Assembly: GCA_023231115.1 (NCBI GenBank) | Contig: JALNWA010000005.1 | Coordinates: 1 to 64,000 of the forward strand | Direction: 5' to 3' | Source: Candidatus Altimarinota bacterium | Lineage (GTDB): Bacteria; Patescibacteriota; Gracilibacteria; UBA1369; LOWO2-01-FULL-3 | DNA length: 64,000 nucleotides | Shown: one piece after another, positions 30,060-38,143 of the stretch | Numbering within the stretch: position 1 is the stretch's first letter | Layout of the letters: each line of letters opens with the position of its first letter | Made by a program: the position numbers and the translations under genes | Notes under the pieces: model-generated | What the model saw: the letters and a program-made list of their open reading frames with translations, nothing else | What the model was told of the DNA's origin: nothing | Databases searched by the model: none

Positions 30060-32654
30060 ATGGGAAAAGGTCCAGAAATTAGAGAAGTATTTGGTCGTCT
30101 TATGGACGACATAGTTCAGCCATTTTTAGGTACATTGGCTGGAGTAACAGCGGACACCATCGACTACGCACACAGAAAAGGAAGAGAATCTGTAATAAAA
30201 ATAGCTGATAGAATAGACACCGCAAACGAACAACCTGATAAAACAAGAATAGGAAGAGCGCGACAAAAAATAGCAGAAGCCGCGCGCAATGCCATAGAAT
30301 CTGCAAAAGAAGTTAAAATTGTGGACAATGCAAATATTCACAGACTGCCAAGATTATTGGACGATGACGGAGAAAATTTTGAATTTAAAGCTATCATTTT
30401 TGATTCCTTAAATTCAGCAATCGGTACGATTTCGCCACTTTATGAACTGGTGGCTTTGGCCGCAAATAGAAGTTTGGAGAAGGGAATTCCCCAAGAGCGG
30501 GTTGTTGCATTTTTTGAATCTGAAAGAATATTAAAATTACTTTTACAAAAAGTTTTCAATGACAAAAAATCCAAACACAGATCTCCAAGCTTGGTTTCAG
30601 CGATAAGCTCAACCATGGATGCAACAACAGGAAATCTTAGAGCGTTTAAAAAGAAGACGGAAAAGACAACACAAGAAGTTGTTCAGAAAAAAGAAATAGA
30701 CGAAGAAACCAGAAAAAAATTGGAAAGAAAAATAAAAACTTTCAAAGATGAATACAAACCTGATGATTCATACAAATTTACCGACTTTATAACAGCATTA
30801 AAAAACGATTTTTCGGAATATGATTTAACTCAATGGCTCGAAGAAAAAACACCATTTTTTATAGAAATGCTGAGAGGATTCAGGATAGAAAAAGGACCGG
30901 ACGGGACAGAAATGAAAAAAATAACAGGAATACAGCATATTGAAAACATGGTAAAAAATGCATACGAAGAAAAAACGAAAAAACATAATTCACATGAAGA
31001 ATTCGCAAAAACGAACCTGGGAAAATTTTTCCATTTAATCAATCCGGAGCAAATGGTAACGCCGTGGAAAGAAGTCCGAGGAAAGCCATGTTTCATGATA
31101 GACATGGACGAATTAAATGAATTTTTTGAAGAATTAAAAACATTGGAAACAAAAGAAACAGGGGAAGGACAGCTGATAGCTATACTTATAAAAATTTGTA
31201 GAGATGAAATAAGCAAACAAGGGGATATGAAAAACGGAATAACGATAATGATCAAGAAAGGAAATACAGCGGAAATAACAACAATATCAAACGCTGAAGA
31301 TATTAACGGAAAAATAGCGGGAATAATAAATCAAGCCATAAAAGTCAGTTCTCCCCATGTAAATACGCAAAATTTGTTGGTGAATCCGGAAGGCACACCT
31401 GAAAAAATATTACGTGAACATGAAACAATTTTCGACAAAGACGGAAAAATAAAACAAAGAGAATACAACGCACTCTTGAGAAGTATATTTGAACATAGAG
31501 AAGAAGATAAACCTAGCGGAGAAAGAATGGATGCAATAAAAAAACGCATAGTTTCTTTATTCAAAGAAACGAATGCAACATTGGAATATGTTTTAACCAG
31601 CGCGTCTGTGGAAATGCCAAAAGAAGTTGAAGACATATTTGAAATTAATGAATATTCAGAACTTATAAAAATTGCAACGACGGAAAAAGACAAAAGGAAA
31701 AAATATGTGGCCAGATTGAAAATCGAAATTGCATGGCTTATTTACAGATGTTTTTACTCTCCAAGATTCGTCTTTAGAAAAAGTGACGCACGGAATGTAA
31801 AAGCAAAAATACAGGCGACAGAAGACGACATACAAATTGATAACAGCAGGGAGATAAGAGTTGTAAAATTCATTGATCATTCAGATGGAAATCCTGAAAT
31901 TTTGGATGAAGACAAAATAAATGAACACACATTGCCTCAAGATACAGAGACGGGAGAAATAAGATTAATCCCTGCAAAATTTTCCGGACAAAGTTGTTAT
32001 TTACTTTATAGCGGAGACTCACTTCAGGAAGGAGGTCAAAAAAACCAACAGGAATATATAAGCCTAAAATCTTTGAGAAGCATGGTTATAAAGAAAATTA
32101 TAGATAAACAAACAAACCCTGAAGACATTACAGACATGATCAGAATGACATTTGTTGTTAACAATATGGACGAATTAAAACAACTAAAAAATAATTTGGA
32201 AATAAATCATTCTCAAGGAGGTAGACTTATAAAATGGGAAGATACATACACGGACACACGCGAACACGGAATGTCTAATTTGAGGCAAAACAACAATAAA
32301 TCCAAGAAATATAAAACACTAACAGCAACTTCATATGTTCCGATTTTTGGAGACGACAAAATTTATGTCGTAAAATTGGAGATGAGGGTACTTTTACTCG
32401 AAGATGCGGTAAAAGAACGAAGTAATTATAATGAGATAGGGCATAAAGCCTATGAAGAAAGAAGAAGTATAGAATGCGCACCAACTATGACTCCAATAGA
32501 AATATTTCCTGAAAAATACTCTAAAGAGAAACATCCGGATAGTTATTCAGGAAGAACAACAATAAGAATTATACGCACGCCTGCTAATAAGGTTTCTTCA
32601 GCGTCTCAAGAGAAAGAAACGTCTCCAAGTCCATCACTTCCTGCTTCTTTGTAG
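30060..32654 (+). CDS. Unknown 864-aa protein, possible RelA/SpoT-like fold near C-terminus
   Basis: Largely helical and charged. In the last 200 residues, SLKSLRSMVIKKIIDKQTN, EDITDMIRMTFVVNNMDEL, KYKTLTATSYVPIFGDDKIY and VVKLEMRVLLLEDAVKE follow the order of the RelA/SpoT synthetase domain (basic helix, D-x-x-x-x-R strand, Y-K-x-x-x, E-x-R strand, helix with H-x-A-Y as HKAYEERR). The catalytic Asp and Glu positions are filled, but identity is faint, so (p)ppGpp synthesis is only a hypothesis. It has its own promoter and ends 71 nt inside the convergent thrS gene. The final ~25 residues are low-complexity Ser/Pro. Confidence 0.6.
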   Translation: MGKGPEIREVFGRLMDDIVQPFLGTLAGVTADTIDYAHRKGRESVIKIADRIDTANEQPDKTRIGRARQKIAEAARNAIESAKEVKIVDNANIHRLPRLLDDDGENFEFKAIIFDSLNSAIGTISPLYELVALAANRSLEKGIPQERVVAFFESERILKLLLQKVFNDKKSKHRSPSLVSAISSTMDATTGNLRAFKKKTEKTTQEVVQKKEIDEETRKKLERKIKTFKDEYKPDDSYKFTDFITALKNDFSEYDLTQWLEEKTPFFIEMLRGFRIEKGPDGTEMKKITGIQHIENMVKNAYEEKTKKHNSHEEFAKTNLGKFFHLINPEQMVTPWKEVRGKPCFMIDMDELNEFFEELKTLETKETGEGQLIAILIKICRDEISKQGDMKNGITIMIKKGNTAEITTISNAEDINGKIAGIINQAIKVSSPHVNTQNLLVNPEGTPEKILREHETIFDKDGKIKQREYNALLRSIFEHREEDKPSGERMDAIKKRIVSLFKETNATLEYVLTSASVEMPKEVEDIFEINEYSELIKIATTEKDKRKKYVARLKIEIAWLIYRCFYSPRFVFRKSDARNVKAKIQATEDDIQIDNSREIRVVKFIDHSDGNPEILDEDKINEHTLPQDTETGEIRLIPAKFSGQSCYLLYSGDSLQEGGQKNQQEYISLKSLRSMVIKKIIDKQTNPEDITDMIRMTFVVNNMDELKQLKNNLEINHSQGGRLIKWEDTYTDTREHGMSNLRQNNNKSKKYKTLTATSYVPIFGDDKIYVVKLEMRVLLLEDAVKERSNYNEIGHKAYEERRSIECAPTMTPIEIFPEKYSKEKHPDSYSGRTTIRIIRTPANKVSSASQEKETSPSPSLPASL

Positions 32655-34335
32655 CATAATCTCTGACTGTAAGATTTTTGTCTGCGACTTCTTTTTCGCC
32701 GACAACAATCATGTAAGGGACTTTGCTCATTTCAGCATTTCTGATTTTTTTGCCGAGAGTTTCATTTGACGCGTCAACTTCACAGCGAAGTCCGGCATCA
32801 AATAGCTTTTTATTTACCTCGTTTGCATAATCGTTGAATTTCTCTGAAACAGGCAAAATAACCACCTGCACAGGCGCAAGCCAAACAGGGAAAGCTCCGG
32901 CATAGTGTTCGATAAGAATTGCCATAAACCTCTCAAGCGAGCCAAGAAGCGCTCTGTGTACAACGACTGGAGTATGAGTTTTTCCGTCGCTTCCTTCAAA
33001 TTCCAATTCAAATCGTAGAGGCATTTGGAAATCGACCTGCACAGTCGCACATTGCCATTCACGTTTTAAAGAATCTTTAATCCTGAAATCAATTTTCGGT
33101 CCATAAAAAGCTCCATCTCCGGCATTGATAGTGAATGGGATTTTTGCTTTATTTAAGGCCTTTTCTAGCGCTCCCTCTGCACTTGCCCATTGTTCGTCAC
33201 TTCCCATAGATTTTTCAGGTTTTGTTGAAAGACAAACCTCATAAGTGAAATCAAAAATCTCCTCATAAATATATTTTGCAAAATCGATACAATTTAAAAT
33301 CTCTTGTTCAAGCTGTTCATGTGCAACAAATATATGAGAATCATCCTGACAGAATTTTCGAACTCTTGTCATTCCACCCAAAGCACCGCGAACTTCGTTT
33401 CTATGCAACATCGCAAAATCCGCAATTCTAAGCGGTAAATCGCGATAGCTATGAGGTGACATTTTATAAATCAACATATGTGAAGGGCAATTCATAGGCT
33501 TAAGTGAAGCCTCAATTCCATCCATATCAAGCAAAAACATATTATCTTTGTAGTGTTCCCAGTGTCCGCTTTGTTCCCATAACGCTTTATCATAAATCAG
33601 AGGAGTAATTACTTCTTTATAATCTCTTTTTCGATATTCACTTCTCAAAAACTTCAAAAGTTCATTGAAAATGATTGTTCCTTTTGGCAAAAAGAAAACA
33701 GATCCCGGAGAAATATCATGGAATTGAAAAAGTCCAAGTGCAGTGCCAAGTTTTCTGTGATCGCGTTTTTTTGCTTCCTCAAGCTGTTTTAAATATTCAT
33801 CCAATTCTTCTCTTGTCTCAAAACATGTTCCGTAAATTCTCTGTAACATTGGATTTTTTTCATCACCTTTCCAGTAAGCTCCGGCAATTTTCATCAATTT
33901 AAAAGCGCCGATTTGCCCTGTCTGATCAACGTGAGGACCACGGCACAAATCCACAAACATTGCTTTCCCGTCATTCGGCATAATATTCTCATAAAAAGAA
34001 ATTGCCTCACCAGTTTCTTTAAGTCCCTCCACAAGTTCGACTTTGTATTTTTGGCCTACGGACTGCAGAAATTCGATAGCTTTGTCAGCAGGTTCCTCTT
34101 TTCTGATAAATTTTTGATTCTGTTTCACAATATTTTTCATCTCTTTTTCAAGAAGAACAAGATCTTCAGGTATAAGAGTTCTCGGCAAATCAAAATCATA
34201 ATAAAATCCATTTTCGATGGTAGGTCCGATTGCAAGCTTAGCTTCCGGAAACATTCTTAGAACAGCTTGAGCCAAAACATGCGAGCATGAGTGCCTCATA
34301 GCGCCTATGTCGACTTTTTTCTCAATTTTAGACAT
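32584..34335 (-). CDS. thrS: Threonyl-tRNA synthetase lacking the TGS domain
   Basis: 583 aa. Begins directly with the editing (N2) domain: RHSCSHVLAQAVLRMFP and VDLCRGPHVDQTG carry its H-x3-H and C-x3-H zinc-like motif. The catalytic core has LKPMNCPSHMLIYK (zinc Cys), motif 2 HRNEVRGALGGMTRVRKFCQ, and motif 3 HRALLGSLERFMAILIEHY (zinc His and Arg). The anticodon-binding domain starts about residue 485 (VWLAPVQVVILPVSEKF). The ~60-aa N-terminal TGS domain of E. coli-type enzymes is absent, as in several CPR and other compact forms. Its 3' end overlaps the convergent 864-aa gene. Confidence 0.96.
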   Translation of the reverse strand: MSKIEKKVDIGAMRHSCSHVLAQAVLRMFPEAKLAIGPTIENGFYYDFDLPRTLIPEDLVLLEKEMKNIVKQNQKFIRKEEPADKAIEFLQSVGQKYKVELVEGLKETGEAISFYENIMPNDGKAMFVDLCRGPHVDQTGQIGAFKLMKIAGAYWKGDEKNPMLQRIYGTCFETREELDEYLKQLEEAKKRDHRKLGTALGLFQFHDISPGSVFFLPKGTIIFNELLKFLRSEYRKRDYKEVITPLIYDKALWEQSGHWEHYKDNMFLLDMDGIEASLKPMNCPSHMLIYKMSPHSYRDLPLRIADFAMLHRNEVRGALGGMTRVRKFCQDDSHIFVAHEQLEQEILNCIDFAKYIYEEIFDFTYEVCLSTKPEKSMGSDEQWASAEGALEKALNKAKIPFTINAGDGAFYGPKIDFRIKDSLKREWQCATVQVDFQMPLRFELEFEGSDGKTHTPVVVHRALLGSLERFMAILIEHYAGAFPVWLAPVQVVILPVSEKFNDYANEVNKKLFDAGLRCEVDASNETLGKKIRNAEMSKVPYMIVVGEKEVADKNLTVRDYATKKQEVMDLETFLSLETLKKPY

Positions 34336-34367
34336 AATACGTCTTGTTACAAATTAACTCTGGGAGA

Positions 34368-34396
34368 AATATAGAATGAAAATCACAAAACTTCAA
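34368..34396 (-). promoter_or_regulatory. Sigma70-type promoter of thrS
   Basis: On the - strand: TTGAAG (34391-34396), 17 nt, TATATT (34368-34373); start near 34361, 26 nt before the thrS ATG. It overlaps the first codons of recF. Confidence 0.6.
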
Positions 34397-35482
34397 TTTG
34401 AAAATTTCAGAAATTACGAAAATCATTCGTATGTTTTTCCAAGCGATAAAAATTTAATTGTGCTGACAGGAGAAAACGGGAAAGGAAAAACCAATTTCTT
34501 GGAAGGCATTTATATGCTTTCGCTAGGCCGTTCTTTCAGAAATTCAAAACTCGAAAGTTTGATAAAATGGGATTCTCCATTTTTGAGATGCACGGGAGAA
34601 ATTGAAGATGACGAACAAGAAAATCACACGCTCGAAGTTTTTTATTCTTCTTCACCAAAAAGAAAAAATCTTAAAAAAAATGATGTCAGCCTAAAAAATA
34701 GCGAATATATCGGAACTTTCACGACGGTTCTTTTCCATCCGGAAGACTTGAATATGCTTTATTTGAGCCCTTCTTTGAGACGAAAATATATGGACATAGT
34801 ACTTTCTCAAAGCGACAAAAGATATCTGTATGCGCTTATGCAATACAGAAAACTCATAAAACAAAGAGGATCTCTGCTTAAAGAAATTCATGAAATACAA
34901 AAAGGCAGAAGCAGTGGCGATGAAAAGTCACTCATGTCCGCACTAGACGCTTGGGACAAACAATTGGCGCAATATGGCGCGGAAATAATATCAAAAAGAC
35001 TTCAATTTATAGAATTTTTAAACGGGAAAGCAACCGAAATTTATAGAGAAATTTCAAAAGGCGACGAAATTGTGGAAGTGAAATACATGAGTCGAATAAA
35101 AGAAATAAATTTATATGAAAACATGCTTTTAGAAAGGCGGTATCAGGACATAAGAGATGAAAAAACATCAATCGGTCCGCACGTTGATGATATAAAATTC
35201 TTGATAAATGGCATAGATTTGGTCGAATTTGCTTCAAGAGGGGAGGCAAGAACCCTACTTTTGGCGGTAAAAATCTCAGAAATAGAATATTTGAAGCAAA
35301 AAACAAAAAAACACCCGGTTTTATTGCTGGATGATGTCTTTTCTGAGCTGGATTTTGGCAGGCAAACACACCTTCTAAACGCCATTTCAGGCTGTCAGGC
35401 GATAATCACCACAACAGACACCGAAAAACTGGAAAAACTCGCTAAGAATAAAGCAGATATTGAGTTTGTCATAGCGGCATAA
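34376..35482 (+). CDS. recF: DNA replication and repair protein RecF
   Basis: 368 aa. Walker A GENGKGKTNFLEGIYMLSLG at residues about 32-50 after KLQFENFRNYENHSY; the RecF-specific YIGTFTTVLFHPEDLNMLYL; signature-like FASRGEARTLLLAVKISE; Walker B HPVLLLDDVFSELD; and the final AIITTTDTEKL. RecF loads RecA at ssDNA gaps together with RecO and RecR, which are not in this window, nor is dnaA. GGGAG 9 nt upstream of the ATG is a plausible ribosome-binding site. Divergent from thrS. Confidence 0.96.
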   Translation: MKITKLQFENFRNYENHSYVFPSDKNLIVLTGENGKGKTNFLEGIYMLSLGRSFRNSKLESLIKWDSPFLRCTGEIEDDEQENHTLEVFYSSSPKRKNLKKNDVSLKNSEYIGTFTTVLFHPEDLNMLYLSPSLRRKYMDIVLSQSDKRYLYALMQYRKLIKQRGSLLKEIHEIQKGRSSGDEKSLMSALDAWDKQLAQYGAEIISKRLQFIEFLNGKATEIYREISKGDEIVEVKYMSRIKEINLYENMLLERRYQDIRDEKTSIGPHVDDIKFLINGIDLVEFASRGEARTLLLAVKISEIEYLKQKTKKHPVLLLDDVFSELDFGRQTHLLNAISGCQAIITTTDTEKLEKLAKNKADIEFVIAA

Positions 35483-35494
35483 GTGTGTTATAAT
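35466..35494 (+). promoter_or_regulatory. Sigma70-type promoter of the PrsW-like gene
   Basis: TTGTCA (35466-35471), 17 nt, TATAAT (35489-35494), located over the end of recF. Predicted start near 35501 supports the TTG start codon at 35520. Confidence 0.7.
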
Positions 35495-35519
35495 ATATAG
35501 AACAAATAAAAACAAAAAC

Positions 35520-36389
35520 TTGTCTGCGACAACATTGCAAATCATAGGATCAATTTTTTTGGCGCTCATCCCTGCATTCATATGGGGCTTCATTTTTTAC
35601 AGAAAATCGCCACAAAGAAAGTCTCTGACGGTCATAACCTTTATAGCAGGAGCTTTGGCTGTTTTCCCTATTCTGATTTACAAATTTTTATGGCAATTTT
35701 TCCCATGGATTAATGCATTTAGATTTGCAGAGGCGTACAAACAGGACTTTATAGGATTATCAAACCTTATAATATTGCCTCTAAGCGCGATTATTACTTT
35801 CATGATAGTTGGGGTTATCGAAGAATTAATGAAATATGTTTCGGTAAAAATCGTGGACAATAATGACAATAATGAATTTGACGATATAGATGACAGTATT
35901 GAGTTTTTCATAATCGCCGCGTTGGGATTTTCGTTTGTAGAAAACATCCTTTATTTTTACAGCATATGGTTTAGTCAAGGCGCGGATCATTTGCTTATGC
36001 CATTCCTATTTAGATCCTCATTTTCAACTCTCGCACATTTGATTTTTTCCGGAATTTTGGGTTATTACTACGGAATAGCACACTTCGCGACACCTATTTT
36101 GCAAGAAGAAATAAGGGAAAATAGATCACATTGGACGAAATGGTTGCCCAAACTTTTGAGCATCAGAAAAGAAAGATTATTTTATGAACAACACATCTTC
36201 GAAGGACTTTTGATTTCGATAGGACTTCATGCTATTTTCAACATTTTTCTGGAAATGAATTTAACTTTCATGATTGTCCCATTTTTAGTTGGCGGATACA
36301 TGAGTTTAAATTATCTTTTCAAGAAAAAAGAAAACCACAAGAAATACGGCAAACTTCTCCAGAAAGAAAGGAATACTCCAAAAGCTTGA
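35520..36389 (+). CDS. PrsW-family intramembrane metalloprotease
   Basis: 289 aa, about eight membrane helices. Conserved motifs of the PrsW/CPBP-like family are present: VGVIEELMKYVSVK (E-E-x-x-K, about residue 100), ALGFSFVENILYFYS (F-x-x-x-E-N), FRSSFSTLAHLIFSGILGYYYG (H-x-x-x-S-G-x-x-G-Y) and GLHAIFNIFL (H-x-x-x-N). PrsW cleaves anti-sigma factors in Bacillus; the substrate here is unknown. Start codon is TTG, the only start compatible with the promoter and the first helix. Last ~20 residues are basic and cytoplasmic. Confidence 0.88.
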   Translation: MSATTLQIIGSIFLALIPAFIWGFIFYRKSPQRKSLTVITFIAGALAVFPILIYKFLWQFFPWINAFRFAEAYKQDFIGLSNLIILPLSAIITFMIVGVIEELMKYVSVKIVDNNDNNEFDDIDDSIEFFIIAALGFSFVENILYFYSIWFSQGADHLLMPFLFRSSFSTLAHLIFSGILGYYYGIAHFATPILQEEIRENRSHWTKWLPKLLSIRKERLFYEQHIFEGLLISIGLHAIFNIFLEMNLTFMIVPFLVGGYMSLNYLFKKKENHKKYGKLLQKERNTPKA

Positions 36390-36420
36390 AAATCAGATGA
36401 ACTAAGCCTACAATTTTTGC

Positions 36421-38067
36421 ATGGAAAAAATTTGTAAACAATGCGGAGATAAATTCCTCATCAGAAAAGAGGATAAAATTTTTTTGGAAAATAATAAAAT
36501 TCCTGAGCCTACGCTTTGCGTGGATTGTCGCGAACAAAGAAGGATTGTGCACGGGAATCATATATATCTTTACAAAAGAAAATGTGATCTGACAGAAAAG
36601 GAGATTATTTCAAACTATCATCCGGACGCACCTCACAAAGTTTATGACCAGAATGTTTGGTATAGCGACAAATGGGATCCGATGGATTTTGGCAGAGAAT
36701 ATGATTTTTCAAAGACTTTCTTTGAACAATTCAAGGAGCTTTCTTTGGCCGTACCAAGGCCTTCCCTTCATCGCGGATTTCAATATGACGAAAATTCCGA
36801 TTACACAAATTATGCCGGTAAAAACAAAGATTGTTACATGATTTTTGATTCGGATGAAAATAGAGAATGTTATTACTCATATAGTATTAATTCATCCGAG
36901 AACTGTATGGATTGCTATCGCGTCAGAGGAAGCCAGCTTTGTTATGAAGCCACAGATTGTGAAAAATGTTACAACTCAGCCTTTTTACAGGATTGTGTTA
37001 ATTGCTCGGATAGTTATTTTTTACAAAATTGCGTCTCCTGCAAAAACTGTATTATGTGCAGTAACTTAAGGAATAAACAATATTGCGTTAATAATGTTCA
37101 AGTCTCAAAAGAGGAATATGAAAAACAAAAAGCAAAATGTTTTTCACGCAAAGACATCACATCAGGAAATAAATATTTCAATTCTTTCAAATTAAAATTC
37201 CCTAAAAAATCAATTCACGGAATCCAAAATGAAAATGTTGTAGGGGATTATCTTAGCGGATGTAAAAATGCATATTATTGTTTTGATAGTGCATCACTTT
37301 GGGATTGCAGTTATATCTTTCAAGGATTTAATCCACTGAAAAACTGCATGGACATACAAGAATGTGGTGACGCGGAATTATTATACGAAACGGCATTTAG
37401 CGGCTACGGCGCATATAATCTCAAGTTTTGCAGTCATTCTCTAGGAACAAGCTCGGACATGGAATATTGCATTCATAGCCAACACGCTTCAAATCTTTTC
37501 GGATGCATCGGAATTCAACACAAAAAATATTGCATATTAAACAAACAATATTCGGAAAAAGAATACAAGGAACTCGTCCCTAAAATTATTGAACAAATGA
37601 AAAAAGACGGGGAATATGGAGAATTTTTCCCTGCGGACATGTCACCATTTGCTTACAATGAAACTATTGCCCAAATTCAATATCCGCTTACAAAACAAGA
37701 AGCACTAAAACGTGGATATACATGGAGGGAAGAGAACAAAGAAGAATTCAAACCTGCAACATATAACCCGCCAAACACAATTCAAGAAGTAAAAGACGCT
37801 GTCCTCGAAGAACTTTTGAAGTGCGAAACTTCAGGCAGAAATTACAAGATAATAAAGGCTGAGTTGGATCTCCTTAGAAAATTAAATATGCCGTTACCGA
37901 CTGAATGTTTCTTTGAAAGAAACAAAAGAAGAAGCGCCATGAGGAACAAACGAAAACTCTACGACAGAAAATGTGCAAAAAATGGCGAAGATATAATAAC
38001 TACTTACTCTCCGGGCGATCCGGCGATAGTTTATTGCGAAGATTGTTATCTCGCAGAAACTTATTAA
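36421..38067 (+). CDS. Cys-rich zinc-ribbon repeat protein, CPR-type family
   Basis: 548 aa. Begins with a zinc ribbon (MEKICKQCGDKF ... LCVDCREQRR) and ends with another Cys pair set (YDRKCAKNGE ... YCEDCY). Residues about 130-240 are a run of aromatic/Cys units such as ENCMDCYRVRGSQLCYEATD and DCVNCSDSYFLQNCVSCKNC, in short periodic spacing, suggesting a beta-helical or zinc-stabilised repeat; a second set lies near 280-380. It belongs to a family I recall as common in CPR genomes and often mislabelled CaiB/BaiF; nothing here resembles a CoA transferase. Function unknown; no signal peptide or membrane helix. Confidence 0.75.
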   Translation: MEKICKQCGDKFLIRKEDKIFLENNKIPEPTLCVDCREQRRIVHGNHIYLYKRKCDLTEKEIISNYHPDAPHKVYDQNVWYSDKWDPMDFGREYDFSKTFFEQFKELSLAVPRPSLHRGFQYDENSDYTNYAGKNKDCYMIFDSDENRECYYSYSINSSENCMDCYRVRGSQLCYEATDCEKCYNSAFLQDCVNCSDSYFLQNCVSCKNCIMCSNLRNKQYCVNNVQVSKEEYEKQKAKCFSRKDITSGNKYFNSFKLKFPKKSIHGIQNENVVGDYLSGCKNAYYCFDSASLWDCSYIFQGFNPLKNCMDIQECGDAELLYETAFSGYGAYNLKFCSHSLGTSSDMEYCIHSQHASNLFGCIGIQHKKYCILNKQYSEKEYKELVPKIIEQMKKDGEYGEFFPADMSPFAYNETIAQIQYPLTKQEALKRGYTWREENKEEFKPATYNPPNTIQEVKDAVLEELLKCETSGRNYKIIKAELDLLRKLNMPLPTECFFERNKRRSAMRNKRKLYDRKCAKNGEDIITTYSPGDPAIVYCEDCYLAETY

Positions 38068-38087
38068 AAGATTTCTTCCCCAAAAGC

Positions 38088-38116
38088 TTGAATTTTTCAA
38101 AAAAGCGTGCTAGAAT
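38088..38116 (+). promoter_or_regulatory. Sigma70-type promoter of uvrA
   Basis: TTGAAT (38088-38093), 17 nt, TAGAAT (38111-38116). Transcription would start near 38123, so the in-frame TTG at 38123 cannot be the start and ATG 38144 is preferred. Confidence 0.72.
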
Positions 38117-38143
38117 CTCCGCTTGCGTAATTTAAAATATTTC

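Noticed and set aside
36421..38067. CaiB/BaiF CoA-transferase annotation often given to this family
   Set aside because: No CoA-transferase motif or length match; the protein is a zinc-ribbon and Cys-repeat protein.
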